Assembly: GCA_038503035.1 (NCBI GenBank)
Contig: JAVSML010025224.1
Span: forward strand, 1 to 64,000
Length of the DNA stretch: 64,000 nucleotides
From: Crocodylus rhombifer
Taxonomy: Eukaryota > Chordata > Crocodylia > Crocodylidae
Direction: 5' to 3'
Below the pieces are notes generated by a model, which saw nothing but the letters and a program-made list of their open reading frames with translations, ran no database searches and was not told where the DNA came from. Below are positions 10,536 through 20,589 of this stretch, piece by piece. Position numbers and translations under genes: made by a program. Position 1 is the first letter of the stretch, and each line of letters starts with the position of its first letter.

Positions 10536-13500
10536 TCAGCAGCTTTGTGTCTGTGTATCGCTTGTGTGACATGCCTTGCAGCCGTCTTCATCCAGTAGCC
10601 TACGGTAAGCACTAATCTCACAATCCAGCTGGCTCTTCACATCCAAGAGGACCTCGTACTCGCTGTTTTGGTGTTGTATGTTAGACCGAAGTTCTGCAAG
10701 CTGCGCCTCCATGTTGCTAATCAGACACTGGAGCTCTGACAGCTGGTGGCTATAGCGGGTTTCAGTATCTGTCAAGGTGCTTTCCAGAGCAGCATTCTGA
10801 AAAGGGGGCAAGGGTGGGATGGAATAAAGAGTATAAGGAGTGCTGCTATTCATATAGGCCAGACCTGTGCTTTGCCTGTGTACTCTGAAAACAGACCCAG
10901 TTAGTTCTATTCCATTCTCAGTGTCGATTTTGTAGGTTAGGGAATTCAGGCAGACCTATGAGAGCCATGTTTTCAGCACCTATCGTAATATAAGCCTGCA
11001 GCAACTCAGTGGGGCATCTCTGAAAGACTTGATGGAGGTGCCTGATTTAAAATCCCCACTCTAAGATGGGATGTGTCAGGGCCTTCTTCCCACAGTGCCA
11101 CATAGCCAGCTGTCACAAACATGTCTGGAATCTGGTTGTCATGTCAGTGTAAGAGAATCCTTAGATACACAGATAAATGAGCAGGGTGTCAGACATGGGT
11201 TGTTTTCAGGGATGCCAAAGGCATTGTGAGTGCTCAGTGTTACGCACCAGGCTGTGCTGGGTCTGCAGGTCAATCTCCAGAGCCTGAACAGTGTGTTTTA
11301 GCTGAATGATCTCATTTTGGCAGCCCTGCAGCTGTTCTTTATCGGAGATCACCTCCTTATTCAGTTCCTCCATCTGAAACATAGTGGGATAAGTTAGACA
11401 ACTATGGCTTCACTTTAAAAAACAGTTGGGCATTTTTTGAGCTTGGAATTTCTTGGTGATTTGTCTACCACGAGATGCCCACCTGAGTGTGGTACCAGTT
11501 CTCAACTTCACACTGTTTTTTTTCAATTAAGGTTTCATACTGGCATCTTATGTCCTCCAGGACCTTGTTCAGGTCACATGATGGAGCTGTATATAACTCT
11601 ACATTAATACAGTCACCAAGCTGATGTTGAAGTGGAGTAGCTTCCTAGGGGGATGGAAGAATAAGAGAGTAAACATTTAGAAGGGATCTGTTTTTCTCAT
11701 TCCCATCAAACACCACCTATGGATATCTTCTATGCTTTTGTGGTGGCCGTTCTCGGTTCTAACCTCTTGATCACCAGCAATGCAGGTCAATACAAATTCC
11801 ACTACAGAAATAGAAGTTAACACAATCATTTTCCTACACCGTCCTCCAAAATTCATTTTCCAGCGTTTTAAAGTGCAGGAGAGAAATTCAGCAAATGTTC
11901 CTGATTTTCTAAGAAAGCCAATTATTTCTTTTTTGAAAAAAAATACATTGTAAAGTGAGTGGAGGTAATAAGCTTACCAGAGTAGGATGTTTTGAATACT
12001 GGAGAATAAAAGTAGAGAGTATGTACATGTTATTAGGAGTATTGTAGATGATATCCAAGATAAAATTGGATGAAACTTTAAAGGCCTTCAGCTAGAGGAA
12101 TGCTGGCAAATTCTTTATATGGAAAAGACTTGACAAATGAAGTGCTAACAGCAACCAGTATAAACAATTTTAAAGAAAAAGTTAAATGGAGCTTCACTCA
12201 CTGTTGACCACAAATGCTATCTGCAAATAGTGGCTGAAACACGAATGTTGGCCTCTATCTATAAAGCCATTGTATCTTTTCTTAGATCTAATAAATACTC
12301 ATATGTTTCCACATCTTAATTTATGTTACTATTTAGTCACTGTTCAATCTTACTTCCTCATGGTTTTTCCTGAGGCAGAGGAGCTCCTCTGTTAGGGACT
12401 CAAGCTCTGTCTCTAGGTCAGTCTTGCATAGGGTCAGGTCATCCAGAAATCTATGCAGACTACTGATGTCTGCCTCGGCACTCTGGCAAAGCCCTTGTTC
12501 ATATTCATACCTTTTGAATGAAGCAAGAATAACAGTAAATGAACTGTATGCAAAAAAACCCCATCTCATTTTCAGTGCAAGTCCTCTACTGTATCATTTC
12601 TACTTGTAAAATAAAATGGTATATTTATACATATTTCCAATTTGAAGCCTGTACGTGTGTGTATTTCCTGTTTTTTCCCCCATTTGTTTGTAATACATTT
12701 TTTCTGAGGATCAGTAGACACTTGCATGTATGACAGCCAAGACCTCTGGATCCCCCTGCATCCTACTCCTGGCAGCCCCAAGCAGCCCTTTGCAAGCTAG
12801 AAGGCTGCTAGCCTACAAGGGGAAACCTGCCATTGCCCATGGTTTTCCGTGGTGAATAGAAAACCTGTATCCCTGCATGATACTGAGAATCTGGGACAAA
12901 TGCAACCTGGGACCAGGACTTGATGTTCCTATTCCAGGACTGTCCAGCCCAATTAGGGATAGGTGGAACCCTAGCTCCTGGGCTGGATCCAGACTATGGG
13001 GCTGTATCTCCATCTCCAGCGGTAGGGCAAGAGGCATCAGGGACTGTTGGAGTTAATGCAGCCATTGCTCACTCCCTGACACTGACACATGTCTCCAGTG
13101 GGGCGCCATACCCCATATTTCAGCAGTGGGGCCCATTCCCATTCACCCAACCCCCAAATTCCAAAACATCTATAAACCCCATGGGCCAGATTACATTGCT
13201 ATTTAGGCCCTATGTTTGATAGCCCTGCTTTAAATTAAGAGACATTTCAGAATGGCACATGGAAGACACTTAAAGTTAGTTTAGAATCCCAGAATGATGG
13301 TTAAAAAAGACATGAGCCTCAGGATACATGGTTAGTCCAATTTACACATACTTACTTCAAAGAAAAGTCACCAGAAGCCTCTTTAATATTGTCAATATCT
13401 AGACGTAGTCTGGCATTCTCAGCCCTGGCATTGTAGATCTGGAAAACGAGATTACTACTGAATGAAAGTACAGTAATATTCTACCCTCTCTCACTTTTAA

Positions 13501-14161
13501 ACTGTTCTCAAACTTACTTCTCTGTGCTTCAGAAAAGCATGTTCAGACTTTCTAGTCACTCAAAACAAGCTGCAATTGCTCCTATCAATCTGAATGTGAA
13601 TTATAAAATGCCTTTGTGGGCCAATACCTGTTGCTGGAGCTCTTCAATGGTGCTGTAGCAAGAGCTGAAATCTGTGCACACAAGAGGGATTTGACATTCT
13701 TGCCACTCTCTGATTTTGCATTCCAGGTCAGCATTCTCCTTCTCCAGGGATTTCACTTTTTCCAGGTAGGAAGCCAAGTGGTCATTCAAGAGCTGCATTG
13801 TCTCCTTTCCATTGCTACTGAAGACTGCTTCATTGTACCTGCAATAGGAGCCATCCAAATAGCAATTAATTGGTCTGGCAGAAGACAGAATACAAGATGA
13901 TGGTACACTTTCAGGTGATAGGCAGGTTGGTAGCAAATTGCCATTGGTTTGGCTGCTGCTGGAGAAGTAAGGAGCTGCACAGTATAGATTTGGTAGGCAG
14001 ATATTTGGTTGATAGTAGTTAATTGAATAGCTGGCTGGTAGCTGGCTCCTTATTCCAGAAGAGCAAACTGAGACACTCTTGGCACGTGACATGTATGGGA
14101 CTTTGCAAGAGCCCCCGATAAATCCCCATGTGCTAGCTGGGGTGCAGCCCTTGAATAACAT
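10536..14161 (-). CDS. Keratin gene A: type I hair-type (hard acidic) keratin
   Basis: Intermediate-filament protein expected to pair with a type II keratin in epidermal appendages. Exons: 13628-14161, 13356-13438 (83 bp), 12354-12510 (157), 11483-11644 (162), 11248-11373 (126), and a terminal exon from 10796. All internal junctions are GT-AG with frame kept. The ATG gives a 116-residue Ser/Cys-rich head, then the rod from about residue 117 to 426. The helix start reads [14 protein letters not shown]: His-128 replaces the usual Arg. The helix end reads [19 protein letters not shown]. Where B and C have GT after TGCAA/TGCAG, A has GG (10575-10574), so read-through gives a stop at 10536-10538 and 440 residues ending TQTQSC. 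It is the closest relative of gene B, including intron sequence. Intron 2 (12511-13355) also holds an unclassified GC-richer stretch, about 12720-13220. Alternatively it is a recent pseudogene, although every other exon is intact. Confidence 0.88.
10573..10576 (-). other. Lost exon 6 splice donor of gene A
   Basis: Gene C reads TGCAA|GTATGT and gene B TGCAG|GTACAT at the 221-base boundary. Gene A reads TGCAA|GGCATGT. A GC donor one base later (AAG|GCATGT) is possible but would shift the frame. A strong GTAAGT donor lies at 10528-10533, two bases past the in-frame TGA. Confidence 0.75.
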
Positions 14162-14202
14162 AGTGTTAGCAGTTTAGGAAAGAATAGCTTTCTGAGTATT
14201 TA

Positions 14203-14276
14203 GAAAGCCCCAGTTATCCAAGTCAAAAGTGTATTTTCTTGCTAGAATTTTATACTCTCTGCTGTGTGAGGTGGCA
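14203..14276 (-). promoter_or_regulatory. Promoter block of keratin gene A with TATA box
   Basis: TATAAAA at 14248-14254, 87 bases upstream of the ATG. It is preceded by TGCCACCTCACACAGCAGAG, which aligns to TGCCAACACCCACAGCACAG of gene B, and followed by a block ending in GGGGCTTTC that is also shared with B and C. Confidence 0.75.
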
Positions 14277-15025
14277 TGTTTGAGGAGCTTCCCCCCCTTG
14301 TGAATACATGTGACAATTTGTATAAAACCTTCTCCTTAGACTATTTAATTGTTCTTGAAGCATTTTTTGCGTGTAAAACAAGTTTTAGTTTGGCTTGCCA
14401 AGTCAGGAGTCATCACTGGAAGACAGATGTTTGTCACTTGAATAATAGCTGTGCTTGCCCTTTCAGAGACACCCGTCAATTAGCCAAACGCTGAATAACT
14501 GGGCATAGGTACACGGAGAACCATTTCATGTTATATATTACAAATTGCCTTCCCTCTACTTGTCCCAGCTTAGCAAACTGGATAAAATATTAATTATATT
14601 TTTCTCTACTTAATGAAAAAGTACAACATGTTTGAACAGGAATATTCCCAAATATTCCATGATACATGACCATGTAAATTATAATTGAAGTTTGTTGAGA
14701 AGAAACTGTAGTTACACTATCAGGTACCCTGAATGACAGATTAAACACTGACAGAAGCAGAGTGAAATGAGTAACAAGAAGAGAAGACCAGTAAGTGAAA
14801 ATGGCAAAAAGCAGGAATAAAAGTAGTAGAATGGAAAGAAAACCAGTGACAAGTTAACTCACCTGAATTCCTATCCCTCACTGAACTGATGATTTGGGTT
14901 GCTGCTTCACCTGTCCATTGTTTTCCTAGTAAAAATCAATGCTATAGCCCAGCTTTCTCACCTAGATGAGAGCAAAATATTTGTCATGTGTATCTTTTCT
15001 TCAGTGAAGATAGTCTCGTCTCTAA
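14277..15025. other. Upstream region of gene A
   Basis: AT-rich sequence without a supported exon. It may hold further regulatory sequence of gene A; nothing specific was recognised. Confidence 0.5.
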
Positions 15026-15339
15026 AGACCTTGTTACACATTCACTTTAAGCAGCTCTTAACCCCTGGATTGTCCACACATTAACACCTGAAACTAGTTT
15101 TAAGCACTCTTTAAGGCTAGGGACAGACATTACACATAAACTGGTTTAAGTGATCAGAAACTGATTTAAACCTGTAACAAAACAAACATTCAGTACACAT
15201 AAACCAGTTTCAAAATGGCTGAAACTGGTTTGAGATAAACTTGGTAGAATGCAGTATTAGATTTAACTGATCTGGCTCAAACCAGTTTATGCAATGTCTG
15301 TTCCAGACCCCTTCCTGGTTTAAATTAAACCAGACTCCC

Positions 15340-16351
15340 TGTGAGGGGCAGCCTTTTCTTCGGCTGCCGGCCTCACAGGGAGCCCCTGGAGAAGAGAAGA
15401 GTAAGCCGTCCACACTGCGTCTCCGCCAATCTCGTCTGCCACAACTTGTTGGAAAGTTGGGGTTCACCCTTTTGTGGCGCGTGCAGTCCGGAAGTGGTAC
15501 CTCGACTTCAGTAACTCCAGGGGGTCCTGAGGCTCCTCCTCCCCTACACCCTCGCCCGGTCCTCCGGGTGTGGCCACCCTCCCGGGCGGACCACCCTACA
15601 GGGCATTAGCCCTGCCAATGTTCGTAAAGGCAAAAGAAACCCAAAGTGCAAGTCCAACGTAAAATTCCCGGCTTAATGGCCTGGGGCCGGAGTTTACTTG
15701 ACTCCTATGCTGCCCCTTTGCCGGGTCCGGGCTGGGGTCTCCTACCCTTAGGCCGGGGCTTCTGTCCACCCCTTAGCCTGCCCAAGAACCTCAGGCACGG
15801 GGGGGGGGTTTCCTCCCGCCCGAGATGGCCTCTAGTTTCCGGTACTTATGGTACCCGGCTCCGGCCGGGTGCCGCTGACTCCTGCGGTGCTCGGGTGCTC
15901 GTCCCTCCACCGCCCGTCGATCATGTCTCCCTGTCACGCTGGGTCCTACCTCTGCCCCAGTAGATCCTGCCTCGTTGCCAGGCAGCTTGCACCCGCCTCA
16001 GGGCGGATCCCCCGCCACCGGTGGTTTTCCCGCTCACCTCCAGCTCCGCCGCCTTTGAACCCACCACTCTCGGGTCTGCCTCTCATGTCTGTGGCTCTGC
16101 CACCTCTGGCTCCGCCACCTCTGGATCCGCCGCTCATGGCTCCCCCGCCTCTGGATCCGCCGCTCCCGGTTCCGCCGCCTCTGGATCCGCCGTGTTCCTT
16201 TTATTGGTCTGGGTAGGCCTCAACCCGGATGCGTCCGGGTTCCTGGAAGGGGAAGACCTCAGGGCCGGGTTTCCTGCCCAGACCCGGAAGTCGGGCCCGT
16301 TTCCGCCGACCTCGGCGTCCTCCTGCCCCGCACGTCCTCAACCCCTTCGCA
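15340..16351 (-). repeat. 3' LTR of gypsy element
   Basis: 1012 bp, starting TGTGAGGGGC and ending CTTCGCA in plus-strand reading. On the sense strand AATAAA occurs in CCAATAAAAGG (about 16199-16208) and can serve as poly(A) signal. It contains a GC-rich minisatellite at about 16040-16195. Confidence 0.92.
16040..16195. repeat. Minisatellite inside the 3' LTR
   Basis: Degenerate units built on CCGCCTCTGGATCCGCCGCT repeat several times. The matching part of the other LTR (about 21290-21428) has a different unit number and order, which explains most of the 15-bp length difference between the LTRs. Confidence 0.7.
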
Positions 16352-17640
16352 TACCCCACCCCTTAAGACACCACTAGGCGCTTCTTTGTTCTGGCTACTG
16401 CCTCCCTTGTCCTGCCCTTCCTGCAATGGGAGGGTCTCCTTCAGTGTCTCAGGCTGCAGTCCTGTTCCCCCGTATCTGGACAAAAAATCTGCCACGGTGT
16501 TAGTACACCCAGGCTTGTATCCAATTTGAAATTGGAATGGCTGGAGTGCCAGGGCCCACCTCATGATTCGGGCATTCTCGGTCTTGGCGGAGTTAAGCCA
16601 ACATAGGGGGGCATGATCTGTTACTAGCCGGAACTCCCAGCCTAACAGATAGTATTTGAAATAGTCGATACCCCACCTTATAGCTAAACACTCCCTTTCA
16701 ATGGTAGAGTACCTTTGTTCGTGCTCGTTCAACTTACGACTGGCAAACGCTACAGGGCGTTCCTCTCCATCCACCTCCTGGGCGAGGACTGCCCCCAGGG
16801 CATATGCCGAAGCATCTGTCTGGAGAATAAATGGAACACTGAAGTCAGGCATGTGGAGCATGGCTCCCTGACATAACGCTCTCTTGAGCTCCTCAAAGGC
16901 TCTGTGTCTCTCCGGAGTCCAATTGACTTTGTGGGGTTCACACCCCTTGGTTGTCTCCACCAAGGGATTAGCAAGCTCAGCGAGCTGGGGAATAAATCGC
17001 CGATAGTAACTGGCTAAACCGAGGAACGCCCGCATCTGTTTCTTCGTTAGCGGTGCTTCATAACTTCGGATGGCCTCCACTTTGTCCCTCAGTGCCCTCG
17101 CTTGACCCTTACCTACCAAGAACCCCAAGTACTTTGTCTCCGTTTTGCCCAGGGCACACTTCTTTGGGTTGGCCGTCAGGCCCTTTTTTCGTAGCTCCCG
17201 CAGAATTGCCCTTAAGGCCTGGACATGTTGCTCCCACGTCTGGGTGTACACCACGATGTCATCTATATAGGCTGCTGCGTATTCCTGGTGTGGTGCGAGT
17301 ACCCATCTATCAACCTTTGAAACGTTGCCGCCGTGCCATTCAGCCCAAAGGGCATCCTTTTAAACTCGTACAGACCCCACGGTGTCCCGAAAGCTGTCTT
17401 AGGCTGATTCTCTGGCCGTAAGGGAATCTGCCAGTGCCCCTTCGACAGGTCTAAGGTAGAGATAAAGTTGGCCTGTCCAGTCCGCTCCACTAGTTCATTC
17501 ACCTGGGGCATAGAAAAGGCATCAAAATGTGTTATGGCATTTAGTTTCCTGAAATCCACGCACAGCCGCAAGCTGCCATCTGGCTTGGTTACTGCCACTA
17601 GAGGACTCCGCCAGGAGCTGCGGGAGGGGGTAATGATCCC
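16259..17640 (-). pseudogene. Gypsy RT and RNase H region
   Basis: Continues the same frame after the TAG at 17641-17643. The N-terminal RT half (to about 17300) has LRLCVDFRKLN, STLDLSKGHWQIPL and MPFGLNGTAATFQ. A one-base loss near 17300-17312 shifts the frame, after which AAYIDDIVVYT (the catalytic YIDD) and the thumb follow. RNase H begins near LQTDASAYALGAVL and includes TIERECLAI and LVTDHAPL. The frame stops at 16259, inside the 3' LTR. No chromodomain follows RNase H. It would be active only if the two stops and the frameshift were absent. Confidence 0.9.
16354..16364 (-). other. Polypurine tract of gypsy element
   Basis: AAGGGGTGGGG on the sense strand, two bases before the 3' LTR start. 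This is the expected site for plus-strand priming. Confidence 0.75.
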
Positions 17641-20499
17641 CTACGCCAACATTCGGTCTAGCTCTTCTTTAATAGGTTGACACCGGTAAAAGGGAATCCT
17701 CCGCCACCTCTCCCTGGCGACCTGGCCCTTCTGTGTCACGATCGCATGTTCAACCCCCTTCGCTTTCCCTGGGCTCTCTGTGAAAACATCTCGGAATTCA
17801 TGGATTAGTCCTCGCAGTTGTTGTTCCTGGTCGTCCCTCAGTGGCCGTTCCTCCCCTTCGGGCCCATCCCTGGAGGGGCCTGGCCCTGGGTCCTGCCCTT
17901 GAACGTCTTGTTCTTCTGCCTCCCAATCCATCTCCAGCAGGAGCCCCTGTGGTTCCTGCCATTCCTTCAGAAGGTTAATATGGAAAATCTGGGTCTTCCG
18001 GCGTCGACCCTCCCTCCGAACCTCGTAATCCACCGGGCCCACTCGCCTTACTACTATTGCCGGTCCCTGCCATCGTGACTCGAACTTACTATTGACACTG
18101 GGCAACATAACTAGTACCTTCTGACTGGGCTGTAACTCCCGCTCCTTCGTTCCCCGGTCATACCGGTCTTTTTGCTGTCTCTGGGCTTTGGCCAGGTTAT
18201 CCTGAGCCATCTTCTGAGCCAGGCGGAGTCGCTCTTGTAATTCCTGTACATACTCGGCCGCCTTACGACCTACACAAGCATCATCCTCCCAGCCTTCCCG
18301 CACGATATCCAATAGACTCCTGGGGCGATGCCCAAAAACCAGATTGAATGGGGAGTATCCCGTAGAGGCCTGTGGAGCGTCTTGGACTGCAAATAACAGG
18401 GGCGGCACTAACAAGTCCCATCTCCAGGGGTCCTCCTGAGTACAACAACGTAGCATCCCCTTTAGGGTAGCATTGAAACGCTCCACCAACCCATTAGTCT
18501 GGGGGTGGTATACCGTTGTTTTAAGGCGATGTATCTGTAACACTTTGCACAGCGCCGCTACTACGGCCGACATAAAGTTCGTCCCCTGGTCCGTTATTAT
18601 TTCTCTTGGGATTCCAAACTTTGTTATCCACTTCATAAGTTCCTCCACGACCTTAACTCCCGTCACCGCCCGTAGGGGTGCGGCCTCCAGGAAGCGGGTG
18701 GCGTAATCAATGAGGACCAGAATAAACTGGTGCCCTGCCATACTGCGCGGTAATGGTCCCACCACATCTAAGGCAACCCTTGCAAACGGGTCCTGCACCA
18801 CCAGCATCAGCTGGAGAGGGGCTCGTGGGGGTTTATTGGTGCTCACTTTTTGGCAATTTTGGCATGCTTTGCAGAAGTTCTCGACATCTTCATACAAATG
18901 AGGCCAAAAGCACCAGCGCGTTAACCGGGCTTCTGTCTTATGTTTCCCCAGGTGTCCCCCCACAGGATTTCCGTGGGCTAGCCATAATAATGGGGCCCGG
19001 TAGGATTGGGGAATCAGGAGTTGTTCTACCTCTTCTCCTGCTTGCTGACCTGGTTTAATGCGATATAGTAAACCCCGCCTCATCTCGACTTGGGGGCCCC
19101 TCGCCCGACTCATGCTGGGGCTTACCTGTAGTCGAGATCGGGTGATTGCCTCCTCTCTGAATGGTCGCAGTTCTCCATCCTCCTCTTGGGCCTCTCTGAA
19201 CTGGTGGCCACTGGCTAGGTCTTTCAGCCTTTCCTCGCTTTCTCTCTCCACTTCCCCTCCAGCTAAACCCACCAGGGGCTTATCCCGGGGCTGTAGCGTC
19301 GCCAGGACTTCGAAGATCTCCGGCCAGTCCCTTCCCAAAATCATGGGGTAGAGTATCTCATCGCTCAGACCAACCGGCAGGTGCAGGGAGATGCCCTGCA
19401 TGTGTACCTCGAAGACCCTTCTTTCGAAGTACGACCTTTTATTATGAAGGCAAATTAGGTGAATTCCCACGCATCGGGGAGCTTGTCTCCATTCAATCAT
19501 GGACGGCTGGACCAGGGTCTGTGCACACCCAGCATCTACCACGGCCATCAGGGGACGCTGCCCCACCCACATCCTAATTTGGGGTAAAGGTTGAGGCGTG
19601 GCCCCCATCCCGGCACAGACCCCGCACTCCATGGGTTCCTCCCTCGAGGGCTCCCGTTCTCTCCCTGACCCGCCAGGATACTGCCTTTCTTTGATGGGTT
19701 GGTAGTCTGGGCTTACCAGACAAACCCTGGCCATATGTCCTCTTCCCCCACAGCGAAAACAGAGGAAGTCCCTTCTTTCTGAGGTCCTCTCATTTTTGCC
19801 TCCCTTCCCTTTTCTGGGAGGGCCTTCACGTCCGGACGTCCCTCTATCTAAGCGCAGTCCCTTCTGGGCTGCCTTGTATTGCTCCACCAAACGCAGAGCC
19901 TGCCGGGATATTGTGGATCCGTGGCACCTGACCCATTGCTGCGTGCTCTCCCCTAGGTCGGCAAGGAACTGTTCTAGCAGCACCTGGTCACAGATCTCCT
20001 CTTTAGTAGCCTCTGCCGGCCTCAGCCACTTGGCCAACTCATCTGCGAGGAATTGCCACAACATCTTAGGGCTCCTCTCGCTTCTTGTCTTGGCTTCTCA
20101 AAAAGCCTGTTGGTGCTTTTCCGGAGTAATTTCCAACCTCTGTAGTATTTCTGCTTTCACCTTGTCGTAAACCCCGGCCTCACTTTGTGACAAGGCTCGA
20201 TACGCCGCTTGAGCCGGGCCCACCAACAGGACTCCTACACGACCAGCCCACTTCGCCCGGTCTATCCCTGTGGCCAGGGCTGCACTTTCGAAGGATTCCA
20301 AGAAGGCCTCCACATCGTCCTCCTTGGTCATCCTTGGCATATTAAACTCCCCAGAGTATAAACCTCCCCGTGTCTGCTGCTGGAGCAAATGCTCCTGCAT
20401 GTTCATCTGCCTCATGGCAGTCTGCTGGTGCTGCTGTAATAACTGGGCGACTAGATGCAAAGTCTGCTGCGTGGTATCCATGCCCCTTGGGAGCTCCAT
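17641..20499 (-). pseudogene. Gypsy Gag-protease-integrase polyprotein
   Basis: One frame from ATG 20497-20499, broken only by TGA at 20098-20100 between Gag helices. Order: a Gag capsid region whose C-terminal part (about 19900-20065) resembles the SCAN domain (LADELAKWLRPAEATKEEI, VLLEQFL); a CCHC knuckle CX2CX4HX4C (19720-19761); an aspartic protease with active site VVDAGC (about 19525-19539, Ala for the usual Ser/Thr); integrase with an HHCC zinc region (His at about 18972, Cys near 18852-18870) and a D,D-35-E core (Asp about 18767, Asp about 18590, Glu about 18482); and a GPY/F-like module (FESRWQGP onward). The frame then runs into RT. Gag and Pol share a frame with no clear shift signal. 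Confidence 0.92.
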
Positions 20500-20569
20500 C
20501 TGGGCTGGACCCCCGGCCTGGGTTGCCCTTTCCGAATTAGTGCTGCCAGCCTGGATTCAAGTTCGAAGT

Positions 20570-20587
20570 TTCCCGGCCAATGCACCA
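20570..20587 (-). other. Primer binding site, tRNA-Gly
   Basis: The plus strand reads TTCCCGGCCAATGCACCA, the 3' end of vertebrate tRNA-Gly(GCC) including CCA. The minus (sense) strand is therefore an 18-nt PBS, two bases inside the 5' LTR. Confidence 0.88.
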
Positions 20588-20589
20588 GT

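Noticed and set aside
15289..16377. Long plus-strand reading frames in GC-rich DNA (for example Pro-rich 15848-16216)
   Set aside because: They lie inside the 3' LTR of the gypsy element, and the Pro/Ser-rich translation is that of the minisatellite units. The same frames recur in the other LTR.
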